Part shown: in pieces, positions 8,014-17,494 of the stretch
How positions within the stretch are numbered: position 1 is the stretch's first letter
Layout: the number at the start of each line of letters is the position of its first letter
NCBI GenBank assembly: GCA_040768445.1
Contig: JAXGMV010000001.1
Span: forward strand, 1,550,001-1,614,000
Source: JAXGMV01 sp040768445
Lineage (GTDB): Bacteria > Chloroflexota > Anaerolineae > Anaerolineales > Anaerolineaceae
Length of the DNA: 64,000 nt
Reading direction: 5' to 3'
Notes under the pieces: model-generated
What the model was told of the DNA's origin: nothing
The model's database searches: none
The model's input: only the letters and a program-made list of their open reading frames with translations
Made by a program: the position numbers and the translations under genes

Positions 8014-9312
8014 ATGAGAAAATTTGTAAAACCCATCATATTGATCTTTACAGCAGGGATTATCCTGCTGGCAGTGTTGATGATCATTCCCGGCGTACGC
8101 AGCAGGGTGATTAACCGTGTTGATCAGCTGGCTGGCAGGATTTTTTATTCGGTTGTAAAACCTGAAGAATCGGTATTCGTTCCCCAGGGAGAGGCACAAC
8201 CCAATGTTGACATCGTGACGATGACTGCCTTTCCTACACCGACGATGACAGAAATACCCGCGCAGCAGACAAACACACCTGAACCCACTGCAACACCTAC
8301 ACCCGAACCCACACCACTGCCGCCGGTTGTCCTGCTGGAAGGGATCACTTACACCAGCCAGACGGGGCACGGTAACTACTGCGCGCCGGCAAACCTGGCT
8401 ATGGCGTTATCTTACTGGGATTGGCAGGGTACTGTTGACCAGTGTGCGGCTTATTTGAAACCATTCGCAGATGATTTCAACGTGATGCCGTATGAAATGG
8501 AAAATTACGTCAATGACATGACTGAGCTTGATGTGGTTCTGCGTTATGGCGGAAACCTGGATTTGCTGAAGCGGTTTATTGCTGCCGGCTTCCCGGTTTT
8601 GATTGAAAAAGGAATCTATCATATTGATATCACAGGCGTTGTGAGCTGGATGGGTCATTACAACATGGTGGACGGCTATGATGAAGAAAAACAGCAGTTC
8701 AGGACCCAGGACTCATTGATTGCCCCCAACACCTGGATTAACTATGAAGACTTAAAATCTGAATGGCGCTCTTTCAATTATGCTTTCCTGGTTATTTACC
8801 CGCCAGATAAACAGTCACAAGTAGAGGCTTTGTTGGGTGAATATGTTCTCCTGGAGCAGAGCTATCAAATTGCGGCACAAAATGCGTCAGATGAAATCTA
8901 TCAAACTTCAGGTGCAGACCAGTTCTTTGCCTGGTTCAACCGAGGCAGCAGCCTGGTGGGGTTAAATGACTACTACGGCGGGGCTGTGGCGTATGATGAA
9001 GCCTACAGGCTTTACCCGTCCATCCCTGAAAAAGAGCGCCCTTACCGCATCACCTGGTATCAAACAGGGCCCTATTACGCGTATTACTATGCCGGGAGAT
9101 ACCAGGATGTTTATGACCTTGCCACGCAAACGATTACCACAGCTAGAAAACCTTATCTTGAAGAGAGTTTTTACTGGCGTGCAAAGGCAAGCATTATGAT
9201 TGGCGACCAACCAGCCGCTATCAGTGATTTATGTGAAAGCCTTGATTATCACCCTGAGTTTGCTCCCAGTGTCTATGAGCTTTCTCTGTTAGGAGTTTAT
9301 TCCTGTCCATGA
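8014..9312 (+). CDS. Membrane-anchored C39-like cysteine peptidase with TPR tail
   Basis: A 432-residue protein. Residues 8-26 form an uncleaved signal anchor, residues about 72-105 a Thr/Pro-rich linker, and residues about 108-265 a C39-like papain-fold domain. Likely catalytic residues are Cys123 (N-Y-C-A-P-A-N), His215 (W-M-G-H-Y-N) and Asp233, with Gln116 as the oxyanion residue. The last 140 residues hold TPR-like helices (G-L-N-D-Y-Y-G-G-A-V-A-Y-D-E-A). The catalytic domain should face outside the membrane. No ABC transporter or peptide substrate gene is adjacent, so it is not an obvious bacteriocin leader peptidase. The last 4 bases overlap sbcD. Confidence 0.78.
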   Translation: MRKFVKPIILIFTAGIILLAVLMIIPGVRSRVINRVDQLAGRIFYSVVKPEESVFVPQGEAQPNVDIVTMTAFPTPTMTEIPAQQTNTPEPTATPTPEPTPLPPVVLLEGITYTSQTGHGNYCAPANLAMALSYWDWQGTVDQCAAYLKPFADDFNVMPYEMENYVNDMTELDVVLRYGGNLDLLKRFIAAGFPVLIEKGIYHIDITGVVSWMGHYNMVDGYDEEKQQFRTQDSLIAPNTWINYEDLKSEWRSFNYAFLVIYPPDKQSQVEALLGEYVLLEQSYQIAAQNASDEIYQTSGADQFFAWFNRGSSLVGLNDYYGGAVAYDEAYRLYPSIPEKERPYRITWYQTGPYYAYYYAGRYQDVYDLATQTITTARKPYLEESFYWRAKASIMIGDQPAAISDLCESLDYHPEFAPSVYELSLLGVYSCP

Positions 9313-10562
9313 TCAAGCTGCTTCATTTTTCCGATGCTCACATAGATATCGCCAACCATGGCAAGCAGGATGCAAATACTGGCCTCCCTGTTCGAGTACT
9401 TGATTTTCTGAAAGCGCTTGATACTATCATTGATGCGGCAGTCGATGAAAAGGTTGACCTGGTGATTTTTTCCGGCGATGCCTACAAGGACAGAACACCT
9501 GTCCCTACATTTCAACGGGAGTGGGGGAAGCGGATTGCACGACTGTCTCAGGAAAAAATACCAACCCTGCTGGTCGTAGGCAACCACGACCTCTCGCCTG
9601 CAACAGGAAGAGCGCATGCCCTGCAGGAGTTTTCAACCCTGCAAATACCCTTTGTGCGTGTGATTGACAAGCCTCAGCTGCTGCTGCCTGATGAACTTTT
9701 TGGGATGCAGCTTCAGGTAATCGGTATACCGTGGGTCTCACGTTCCAGCTTGATGGCAGCGTTGGCTGATAAGGGCGAAGCGATTGACAATATCTATAAA
9801 GAGCTTGGCAGTCGTTTGGGCGAGGTCATTGAATCGTATATTGCGCGGCTCAACCCTGATCTCCCAACGATATTCACTGCTCATGCCTCGGTTGAAGGTG
9901 CAAAGTACGGCGCAGAACGCAGTGTGATGCTGGGCTCTGACCTGGTTTTCCCCCCGGGGCTACTGAAAGATAAACGTTTTGATTATGTCGCCATGGGGCA
10001 CATCCACAAAGCCCAGAACTTGAATGAGAGAAGCCACCCCCCGATTATTTACCCGGGCTCGATTGAAAAGGTTGATTTTGGAGAAGCCACTGATGACAAG
10101 TATTTTGTTATTGCTGAGATTGAGCGGGGCAATACAAAGGTTTCCTGGCGAAAACTGCACGGGCGTAAATATATCGACCGTCGTATTGATTTGACAAATC
10201 CCATCAATGTCGAAGGCCAGCTGCAGGAAGCGTTAGGTCCAAAAGAGAATTTGAAAGATGCCATTGTCAGGCTGGTGATCTCCTATCCAATGGACATGGA
10301 GAGCCTCATTGATGAACAAGCCCTCAGATTTTATGCTGAAGATGCATTTGAATTCCATCCCAAGCGCCAGCCTCACATCAAAACGCGTATTCGTCTTTCA
10401 GACGAAGTGCCGGTGGGCAGCCTGCCGCCAGATGAACTGTTGGATTTGTATTGGAAAACAATCGAGGTCGCGCCTGACGATCGAGACTTGCTAAACCAGC
10501 TGGGGTTTGAAATCATCAGATCAGCAGAGAACGCATCGATGGTTGATATTCCTGAAGAGTAA
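9309..10562 (+). CDS. sbcD: Exonuclease SbcCD, nuclease subunit D (Mre11-like)
   Basis: The calcineurin-like nuclease half of the SbcCD complex, which opens DNA hairpins and processes blocked double-strand ends. Metal-binding motifs are in order: D9-A-H11 at the N-terminus, S-G-D-A near 56-59, G-N-H-D near 95-98, a His near 198 (F-T-A-H-A) and M-G-H-I-H near 232. The length of 417 residues fits the family. The ATG overlaps the stop of the upstream peptidase gene by 4 bases (ATGA), implying coupled translation. Its partner sbcC lies 3.3 kb away, beyond an opposite-strand amidohydrolase gene and a CorC-like gene. Confidence 0.93.
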   Translation: MIKLLHFSDAHIDIANHGKQDANTGLPVRVLDFLKALDTIIDAAVDEKVDLVIFSGDAYKDRTPVPTFQREWGKRIARLSQEKIPTLLVVGNHDLSPATGRAHALQEFSTLQIPFVRVIDKPQLLLPDELFGMQLQVIGIPWVSRSSLMAALADKGEAIDNIYKELGSRLGEVIESYIARLNPDLPTIFTAHASVEGAKYGAERSVMLGSDLVFPPGLLKDKRFDYVAMGHIHKAQNLNERSHPPIIYPGSIEKVDFGEATDDKYFVIAEIERGNTKVSWRKLHGRKYIDRRIDLTNPINVEGQLQEALGPKENLKDAIVRLVISYPMDMESLIDEQALRFYAEDAFEFHPKRQPHIKTRIRLSDEVPVGSLPPDELLDLYWKTIEVAPDDRDLLNQLGFEIIRSAENASMVDIPEE

Positions 10563-10599
10563 AAAAAAGGGGGGGTTCAACGCTCATTGGCTGAACCCC
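10561..10599 (-). terminator. Terminator of the amidohydrolase gene
   Basis: An 8-base-pair stem (GGGGTTCA 10572-10579 with TGAACCCC 10592-10599). Read on the minus strand it is followed by C-runs and eight T, so it mainly serves the minus-strand gene; it also lies at the end of sbcD. Confidence 0.75.
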
Positions 10600-10615
10600 G
10601 TGTATCTCCTGATTT

Positions 10616-12235
10616 CTAACTTCTATACCCCGGACCTCTAACTGCCATGCCAGGTGTAGCGCCAGTATGTTCACCATCGATAATGACCGGTGTACCATTT
10701 ACAACAACGTGACTGACACCGGTTGCATAGACCTGTGGGTCCTCAAATGTTGCATGATCCTGAATGGAAGCCGGGTCAAAGACAACGACGTCAGCATAAT
10801 ACCCTGGTTTGAGATAACCACGCTGCTTCAGCCGTAAATTGGTTGCCGGCATGGATGTGATTTTTCGAATGGCTTCTTCCAGGGGAAGCACGCCCCTTTC
10901 ACGCACATATTTCCCCAGGTAGCGGGCAAACGTGCCGTAAGCGCGTGGGTGCGGGCGGCTGTTGAGGAACACACCTTCGGGTGCCTGGGATGAGGCATCC
11001 GAACCGATACACACCCAGGGCTGCTGCAGCTGCCGTTCCAGGTTTTCCTCAGTCATGGTGAAGTAAATAGCTTCAACCCGTGAGTTGTCCTCGATGATCA
11101 GGTCGATGATGGTGTTTATTGGGTCAGTCCCGCGTGTTTTGCTGACTTCACCCAGGGTTTTGCCCTGCAGCGGGCGCAGTGCTTCTGATTTGAACGCAGA
11201 CAGGATGACGTTGTCCGCCGATCCTGACATAAGGAACATATTCTCCCACGCGTCAGTTGGCGTGCTCATTTCGGCATAGACTTTCTTGCGTGTCTCCGGG
11301 TCTTTCAGGCGCGCCATGAATTCCTCATGACCGCCTTCCTGCACCCAGGGCGGCATGGCTGCACTTAAGCCCGTCCCACCGGCGGGGTAGGTGTACATAT
11401 CGGCAGTGATGTGCAGACCCATCGCCCTGGCAGCATTGACTTTGCCCATTACCAGGCTCATTTTGTGCCAGTTATCTACACCCATTGCTTTGAGGTGGTA
11501 GATTTCGGCTCGAATACCGGCTTTCTTGGCAATCGCGAGGAGTTCATCAACTCCTTCGAGAAACTGGTTGCCCTCAGAGCGCAGGTGAGAGATATAAATT
11601 CCGTCATACTGGGCTGCCACTTTTGCCAGCTCAATCAGCTCATCGGTGCCGGCGTAACTGCCTGGCGGGTAGATCAACGCCGTGCTGATACCCAGGGCGC
11701 CTTCTTCCATGCCCTGACGGGTCAACTTACGCATCAAATCAAGTTCATCAGCGGTGGGCGGTCTATCGGCATAGCCCATGGCGTAAATTCGAAGCGTGGT
11801 CGCTCCAAGGTAGGAGGCGAAATTGCAGGAAACACCTTTTTCTTCCAGGTGGGTCAGGTATTCGCCCAGCGTGTTCCAGGGCACATCGAACTTGATATCG
11901 TCCTGGTCAGCCAGAATTTGTGCTTTCATTTCCGGCGTGAGTGGTCCTTCAGACCAGGCTTCACCGAATACTTCAAGGGTCACACCCTGGCGGATGTCAC
12001 TTTGCGATTTTCCATCGTGCAGCAGGCTGATAGGCGCCCAACTCATCACATTAATGAAACCGGGAGAAACAGCTTGCCCATGCGCGTCGATTACAACCGG
12101 GGCTGATTCAGCTGAGAGGTCACCAATCTTTTGGATTAACTTGTCTTTAATGCCAATATCGGCTGAGAAAGGAGACTCTCCACTGCCATCATACAGGGTA
12201 CCATTACGGATTATCAGGTCATATGTTTCGGTCAT
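10616..12235 (-). CDS. Amidohydrolase, D-aminoacylase-like, altered metal site
   Basis: A 539-residue amidohydrolase superfamily protein related to N-acyl-D-amino-acid deacylases. Kept metal or active-site residues are His217 (Y-I-S-H), His247 (I-Y-H-L-K) and Asp413 (I-G-S-D-A). The usual first-strand H-x-H, expected after S-P-G-F-I-D-V, is replaced by M64-S-W66 within S-P-G-F-I-N-V-M-S-W-A-P. The position of the bridging Cys of Alcaligenes D-aminoacylase appears to be Glu92. I recall other database members with a similar L/M-S-W motif, so this may be a subfamily with one metal or a changed substrate. The gene stands alone on this strand between sbcD and the CorC-like gene. Confidence 0.8.
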   Translation of the reverse strand: MTETYDLIIRNGTLYDGSGESPFSADIGIKDKLIQKIGDLSAESAPVVIDAHGQAVSPGFINVMSWAPISLLHDGKSQSDIRQGVTLEVFGEAWSEGPLTPEMKAQILADQDDIKFDVPWNTLGEYLTHLEEKGVSCNFASYLGATTLRIYAMGYADRPPTADELDLMRKLTRQGMEEGALGISTALIYPPGSYAGTDELIELAKVAAQYDGIYISHLRSEGNQFLEGVDELLAIAKKAGIRAEIYHLKAMGVDNWHKMSLVMGKVNAARAMGLHITADMYTYPAGGTGLSAAMPPWVQEGGHEEFMARLKDPETRKKVYAEMSTPTDAWENMFLMSGSADNVILSAFKSEALRPLQGKTLGEVSKTRGTDPINTIIDLIIEDNSRVEAIYFTMTEENLERQLQQPWVCIGSDASSQAPEGVFLNSRPHPRAYGTFARYLGKYVRERGVLPLEEAIRKITSMPATNLRLKQRGYLKPGYYADVVVFDPASIQDHATFEDPQVYATGVSHVVVNGTPVIIDGEHTGATPGMAVRGPGYRS

Positions 12236-12432
12236 TTTGGTGTAAGCCTTTCATTATTTTTGTTCGGGTATTATGTTGCTCAATGTAGTTATGTGTGCTC
12301 ATCAGTACAATAAATATTGTATATGATCATACAGATTTTGTGTTGCTGGTTCATAACTGAAAACTTGAAACTCTGTCATTTTTCCACTGCGGCTGGTGAT
12401 GCCTGCCGCAGGTTTATGATAAGATTGAGGTT

Positions 12433-13770
12433 ATGAGTACATCTCTCATCCAGGTAATGGTTATCCTGCTTCTGGTCATGTTGAATGGTTTTTTTGCCTT
12501 CTCTGAACTGGCACTGGTTTCGGTTCGAAAAGAACGCCTGCTGGCAAATTATGATCCCGATCAGAAATCAGTCAAAATACTTCTCAAACTGATTGAAACG
12601 CCCAACCAGTTTTTATCAACAGTTCAAATTGGCATCACATTGATTGGCGTTCTATCCGGTGCGCTGGGCGGCGCTGCATTGTCTGATAAATTAGGCCAAT
12701 TGTTGGTGAAAATTCCTTACATTGGCACATTCAGCTCAGAAATTGCTTTTATCCTGATCGTTGGCATCATCACTTACTTGCAAATTGTTCTGGGTGAATT
12801 GATACCAAAGCGAGCTGCCATGAGCAACCCAGAGCGCTTTGCGGTATTTGTGGCTGGTCCAATGGCATTTCTCTCAAAATTATTCACCCCATTAGAGCGG
12901 TTCCTCAGTTTTTCTGTTTCGGTAGGCATGAAACTTTTTGGTATTCAAGGCACATCGTCACAATCCCTCTCAATGAATGAGATTAAACTTGTGATTGACC
13001 AGGCGGCTGAAGATGGTCTGGTCTATGAAACTGAGCAGGACCTGGTCGAGGCTGTTTTTAGATTCAGCGATTTATACCTGGGGGCAATCGTTACGCCTCG
13101 CACTGAAATTGATTGGGTTGACCTGGATGCATCGTCTTCATCCATACAGGAACGGGTTCGGGACAGCAAGCACGCCTGGCTTCCAGTAGCAAAAAGCAAC
13201 CTGGATGACGTGATTGGCATGCTGTATGTAAAAGAATTTTATGAGACCTTCAATCCTGACAAACCTGAAGAGTTGGTTGCATTACTTAAGCCAGCCTTGT
13301 TCCTGCCGGAAAATATGCTGGCAATCAGGGCGCTGGAGCAAATTAAATCTGCCGGTGTAACTGTCGCCGTGGTGATGGACGAATTTGGCGGGTTGCTTGG
13401 CATGGTAACGTTGATGGATATCCTTGAAACGATTGTAGGCGAGATCCCATTAACGGATGAAGAGGATGAGATCAGCATTTTCCACCGACCTGATGGCAGC
13501 CTGCTGATGGATGGCTTGCTGCATATTGATGAGCTCAAAGCAATCCTTGACCTAAAGGAGCTTCCTGAGGAGCAGCGTGTTGGTTATCAAACGCTCGGCG
13601 GTTTCATTACCAACAGCCTTGGTCACATTCCCACAACAGGCGATAGCTTCGAATGGGAGAATTTCCGCTTTGAAATCATGGACATGGATGGTCACAGGAT
13701 TGATAAAGTGCTTGTCACAGCAGTTGCCCAGACTGAAAATCAGTCTGATGCGCCTGCCACGGATATTTAA
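12433..13770 (+). CDS. CorC/HlyC family membrane protein (DUF21-CBS-CBS)
   Basis: A 445-residue protein with four hydrophobic segments in the first 150 residues (DUF21/CNNM domain), a pair of CBS domains around 215-340 and a C-terminal CorC_HlyC (transporter-associated) domain from about 355. Family members act in magnesium or cobalt export and resistance; old hemolysin names are not supported by function. The start is placed at ATG 12433 with TTGAGG upstream. It lies 50 bases ahead of sbcC on the same strand and could be co-transcribed with it. Confidence 0.87.
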   Translation: MSTSLIQVMVILLLVMLNGFFAFSELALVSVRKERLLANYDPDQKSVKILLKLIETPNQFLSTVQIGITLIGVLSGALGGAALSDKLGQLLVKIPYIGTFSSEIAFILIVGIITYLQIVLGELIPKRAAMSNPERFAVFVAGPMAFLSKLFTPLERFLSFSVSVGMKLFGIQGTSSQSLSMNEIKLVIDQAAEDGLVYETEQDLVEAVFRFSDLYLGAIVTPRTEIDWVDLDASSSSIQERVRDSKHAWLPVAKSNLDDVIGMLYVKEFYETFNPDKPEELVALLKPALFLPENMLAIRALEQIKSAGVTVAVVMDEFGGLLGMVTLMDILETIVGEIPLTDEEDEISIFHRPDGSLLMDGLLHIDELKAILDLKELPEEQRVGYQTLGGFITNSLGHIPTTGDSFEWENFRFEIMDMDGHRIDKVLVTAVAQTENQSDAPATDI

Positions 13771-13820
13771 CAGCACACCATTGAAAACTAATATCACTTC
13801 TCACAACCAGTAAAGGCATT

Positions 13821-16385
13821 ATGATCCTAGTAAAATTAAAACTCTCTGGTTTTTTATCATACCGGGAACCGGTTGAAATTGATTTTTCCACATTTGATAT
13901 TGCCTGTATTTCAGGAGCCAATGGCGCCGGCAAGTCTTCTTTGTTGGATGCAATTACCTGGGCGTTGTTTGGCCAGGCGCGACGGCGGGATGATGCCCTG
14001 ATTCACAGCCTGGCAAAAGAAGCGCAAGTAACGCTGGAATTTGACTATGAGGGATCACTTTACCGTGTCATCAGAAAAAAGGAGCGCGAAAAAACTGCCA
14101 TTCTCGAGTTTTATATTCACTCTGAGGAGGATAAGTGGCGACCTTTGACAGAGCATTCACTGCGGGAAACTGAGGAAAGAATCAGGCAAACCCTGCGGCT
14201 TGATTATGAAACTTTTATCAATGCATCCTTTTTCCTGCAGGGCCAGGCTGATAATTTTGCCCAGCAAAAACCAGCTGATCGTAAGAAGATTTTATCCAAC
14301 ATACTTGGATTGGAAGTTTGGGAAACCTACAAAGAGGAAGCCAACAATCGGCGCCGAAATGTTGAAACCGAAATCAAAAACAAAGATTTTCAATTAGGCG
14401 AAATTGAGAATGAGTTGAATGAAGAGGGTGAACGCAGAGAAAAACTTGCTGAAGCTGTGAGCAATCACCAACAGGCAGCTGAACGCCGCGCCATGCAAGA
14501 ATCAGCGCTGGATAATCTCAGACGATTGGCATTAAGTCTTGAAAAGCAGCAAAGTCTCGTAGCCTTATTGTTTGAGCAATACCAGGGCGCACATACCAAC
14601 CGGACACAACTTGAAGACAACCTGGCTGAACGGCTGGAACAGCAGCAAAAACTGCATGACCAGCTTGATAAAGCTGAAGCGATTGAAACAGCGTATCAGG
14701 ACTGGTTGGCTGAGAAGGCAAGCCTGGAGGTTTTTGATAAATTAGCTGCGAGTTTCCGAGAGACTCAATCTCGGCGCAACCAACCGTTGATGGTGATTGA
14801 AAATGAGAAGAGCCGATTGCAGACTGAGTTCAGATCACTGCAGCAGCAGGAAAGCCGGATTCAAGAAGGGGCCAGCCAAATTCCTGTAATTGAAACCCAG
14901 CTGCAAGAGATTGCACAAAAACAAGACTCGATCACAAAACAGCTTGATGCCCTTGAAGGACTGGAAGGAAAACTGCAGGAATTGAAAGAAACCAGGGCTC
15001 GCAGGGATGCAGAGAATAAACGTTTGCATGAAGATGCTGAGCAGCTGAAGAAACGCATTAAGAGTCTTGAAAACACTGAAGGCGCTAACTGCCCCCTCTG
15101 CGGACAACCTTTGGGCACTGAGGACCGCCAGAACCTGGTATTGACTCTGAACGAGGAATTGGTTACTTCAAGAAAAGTATACGGCGAGAACCTGGAGTTT
15201 TTTAAAACCTATGAGGCGCAAAGATCTGAACTTGAGTCTGACATAAATCGTTTAAAAGAGCTGCACAAGGAAGCGCAGCAAATGGCATTATCAACCAGTC
15301 AGCTTGAGGAACGGAAAAAACAACTGGAATCAAACCAATTAGAGTGGCAAAACAACGGCGGTAAAAGGATGGTTGAACTGCAAGGTCTGCTGGAGAGTGA
15401 AAGTTTCGCTCTTGATGCCCGTCATGAATTGGCTCAGATTGATGCAGAACTGGTCAGCTATGGGTACGATCCGGCAGCTCATGAGCAGTGCAGGCAGACA
15501 GAGCTGGCCGGCAGGGACAGCCAGGAACAGCGCAACCAATTGCAAAAAGCAGGTGCAATACTTGAGACACTTGAAGGTGAAATTACCCGCTTGCGGCGGC
15601 AGCTTGATGATCTGTGCAAAAAAACAGAAGAATTACATCGGAAATATCTTGAGGCAGATGATTCTTATAAGAAGGATTCTGCCAGCATGCCAGACCTTGA
15701 TCAACAGGAAGCAGAACTAAGAAATTTGCGCGAGCAGGAGAATCAACTTCAAATGTTGGTTATCAGGTCTGAGCAGCTGGTAAATGTGCTGGATACGCTC
15801 CGAAGCAAGAAAGTTGAATATTCAGCCCAGCGCGAGGTATTGGCAAGCACTGTAGATCGATTAAAAATGCTTGAGAAAGCTTTCGGCAAGGATGGTGTGC
15901 CAGCCCTGTTGATTGAACGGGCGTTACCGGAGATTGAATCGCACTCCAATGATGTCCTGGATCGACTGTCGAGCGGCAGCCTGTCAGTCCATTTCGAAAC
16001 ACAGCGGGATTATAAAGATAAGAACCGCGCTGACAAGCGTGAGACACTGGATATCCTGATCCGGGATATATCCGGTAAACAGCGGGAATACGAGATGTTC
16101 TCTGGCGGCGAGATGTTCAGGGTCAACTTTGCCATACGGCTGGCGCTCTCCCGCGTCCTGGCACGTCGGGCGGGCTCCCGCATGCAGACGCTGGTGATTG
16201 ATGAAGGCTTTGGCAGCCAGGATCAAAGTGGAAGGCAGAAGTTGGTAGAGGCGATCAATGAGGTCAGGTCTGATTTTGCCAAAGTACTGGTGATTACTCA
16301 CATGGAAGAGCTCAAGGATGCTTTTCCAGCTCGCATTGAGGTAGAGAAAACACTTGAGGGTTCGCGCGTAAAAGTCATGGTATGA
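13821..16385 (+). CDS. sbcC: Exonuclease SbcCD, ATPase subunit C (Rad50-like)
   Basis: The SMC-like ATPase that partners SbcD. Walker A is G-A-N-G-A-G-K-S-S at 32-40; a long coiled coil follows; the zinc hook C-P-L-C lies at 424-427, halfway through the 854 residues; a second coiled coil returns to the ABC signature region (F-S-G-G-E near 760) and Walker B (L-V-I-D-E-G-F-G near 792). AAAGG before the ATG gives a moderate ribosome site. The stop overlaps the next gene by 4 bases (ATGA), so the two glycosyltransferase genes downstream are likely in the same transcript. Confidence 0.94.
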   Translation: MILVKLKLSGFLSYREPVEIDFSTFDIACISGANGAGKSSLLDAITWALFGQARRRDDALIHSLAKEAQVTLEFDYEGSLYRVIRKKEREKTAILEFYIHSEEDKWRPLTEHSLRETEERIRQTLRLDYETFINASFFLQGQADNFAQQKPADRKKILSNILGLEVWETYKEEANNRRRNVETEIKNKDFQLGEIENELNEEGERREKLAEAVSNHQQAAERRAMQESALDNLRRLALSLEKQQSLVALLFEQYQGAHTNRTQLEDNLAERLEQQQKLHDQLDKAEAIETAYQDWLAEKASLEVFDKLAASFRETQSRRNQPLMVIENEKSRLQTEFRSLQQQESRIQEGASQIPVIETQLQEIAQKQDSITKQLDALEGLEGKLQELKETRARRDAENKRLHEDAEQLKKRIKSLENTEGANCPLCGQPLGTEDRQNLVLTLNEELVTSRKVYGENLEFFKTYEAQRSELESDINRLKELHKEAQQMALSTSQLEERKKQLESNQLEWQNNGGKRMVELQGLLESESFALDARHELAQIDAELVSYGYDPAAHEQCRQTELAGRDSQEQRNQLQKAGAILETLEGEITRLRRQLDDLCKKTEELHRKYLEADDSYKKDSASMPDLDQQEAELRNLREQENQLQMLVIRSEQLVNVLDTLRSKKVEYSAQREVLASTVDRLKMLEKAFGKDGVPALLIERALPEIESHSNDVLDRLSSGSLSVHFETQRDYKDKNRADKRETLDILIRDISGKQREYEMFSGGEMFRVNFAIRLALSRVLARRAGSRMQTLVIDEGFGSQDQSGRQKLVEAINEVRSDFAKVLVITHMEELKDAFPARIEVEKTLEGSRVKVMV

Positions 16386-17494
16386 CGATGATTGATGTAC
16401 GCCTTGGTGTTCAGCAGCGTGTGTATGCCGCTTACCGCCAGCCATTTTTTGAAGCACTGGCGGCTGAATGCCGGCATGGAATGAGCCTGTTTGCAGGCAC
16501 TGCACGACCTGGTGAGCATATTCCACAATCCGATGCTCTAGAGAATGGCAGTTTCTATCCTGCAAAAAACCATCACCTCTTCTCTGGCGGGCTGTACCTG
16601 TGCTGGCAGGCTGGTCTGCTGGCGTGGGCGAGGTCGTTTGATCCACAGGTATTGATTGTAGAAGCCAACCCGCGCTATCTCAACCTGCGCCAGACGATAA
16701 ACCTGGTGCATAAACGCTGCGGAAAAGTGATTGGCTGGGGACTTGGCTCTCCTGAGGTGAACGGGTTCAGCGGGTTGATGATTCGCGAGCTAAGGCAGCG
16801 CTTATACAACAGCATAGATGCCATTATTACTTACAGCCAGCAAGGTTCGGCTGAGTACCTTGCAGCCGGAATACCAGAAGACCGCATCTTCATCGCGCCA
16901 AATGCTGCAGTTGACCGGCAGGATTTCCCACTGCCGGACCGCCTGGAGTCTTATTATCAAGATCGTCCAACCATCCTGTTTGTTGGACGTCTGCAGGAAA
17001 GAAAACGCGTGGACTTGTTGATTAAAGCCTGCAGCAGGCTGAATGCCTCGGCCACTCCCCGTCTGTGGATTGTGGGAGATGGACCAGAACGGCAAGTGCT
17101 TGAGTCACTGGCGATGACAAGTGAGGCAGATGTAACTTTTTTTGGCTCAAAATTCGGTGAAGAACTGGCTGATTTGTACCAGCAAGCTGATTTGTTTGTC
17201 CTGCCGGGCACAGGCGGGCTGGCGCTTCAGCAGGCTATGTCCTACGGTTTGCCGGTGATGGCTGCAGAAGCTGATGGTACACAGCTGGAACTGGTGCGGA
17301 ATGGAAACGGGTGGCTGCTGCCGCCGGGTGACATGGATGCATTGATCACTGCACTGCAGTCAGCACTCGCTGATTTGCCAGCGCTGAGAGCGCGTGGTGC
17401 TGAATCCTACCGAATTGTAAATCAAGAAATTAATATCAGCGGCATGGTCTCCGTGTTTTCTAATGCGGTGACTGCTGTGAAAGCAGGCATCTGA
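16382..17494 (+). CDS. Glycosyltransferase family 4
   Basis: A 370-residue GT-B fold retaining glycosyltransferase. The C-terminal half shows the GT4 pattern: I-L-F-V-G-R-L-Q-E-R-K-R-V-D near 199-212, I-V-G-D-G-P near 230, and an E-x7-E-like segment around A-L-Q-Q-A-M-S-Y-G-L-P-V. The acceptor and donor are unknown. Translation is probably coupled to sbcC through the ATGA overlap; ATG 16388 is an alternative start two codons later. With the next gene it forms a pair of likely cell-surface or lipid-linked sugar transferases. Confidence 0.85.
   Translation: MTMIDVRLGVQQRVYAAYRQPFFEALAAECRHGMSLFAGTARPGEHIPQSDALENGSFYPAKNHHLFSGGLYLCWQAGLLAWARSFDPQVLIVEANPRYLNLRQTINLVHKRCGKVIGWGLGSPEVNGFSGLMIRELRQRLYNSIDAIITYSQQGSAEYLAAGIPEDRIFIAPNAAVDRQDFPLPDRLESYYQDRPTILFVGRLQERKRVDLLIKACSRLNASATPRLWIVGDGPERQVLESLAMTSEADVTFFGSKFGEELADLYQQADLFVLPGTGGLALQQAMSYGLPVMAAEADGTQLELVRNGNGWLLPPGDMDALITALQSALADLPALRARGAESYRIVNQEINISGMVSVFSNAVTAVKAGI

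Noticed and set aside
11411..12106. Open frame of 231 codons on the plus strand
   Set aside because: Antisense to the amidohydrolase gene, whose family match is clear; no family pattern in this frame.
15984..16646. Open frame of 220 codons on the minus strand
   Set aside because: Crosses the sbcC/glycosyltransferase junction on the opposite strand and has His/Gln-rich shadow composition.
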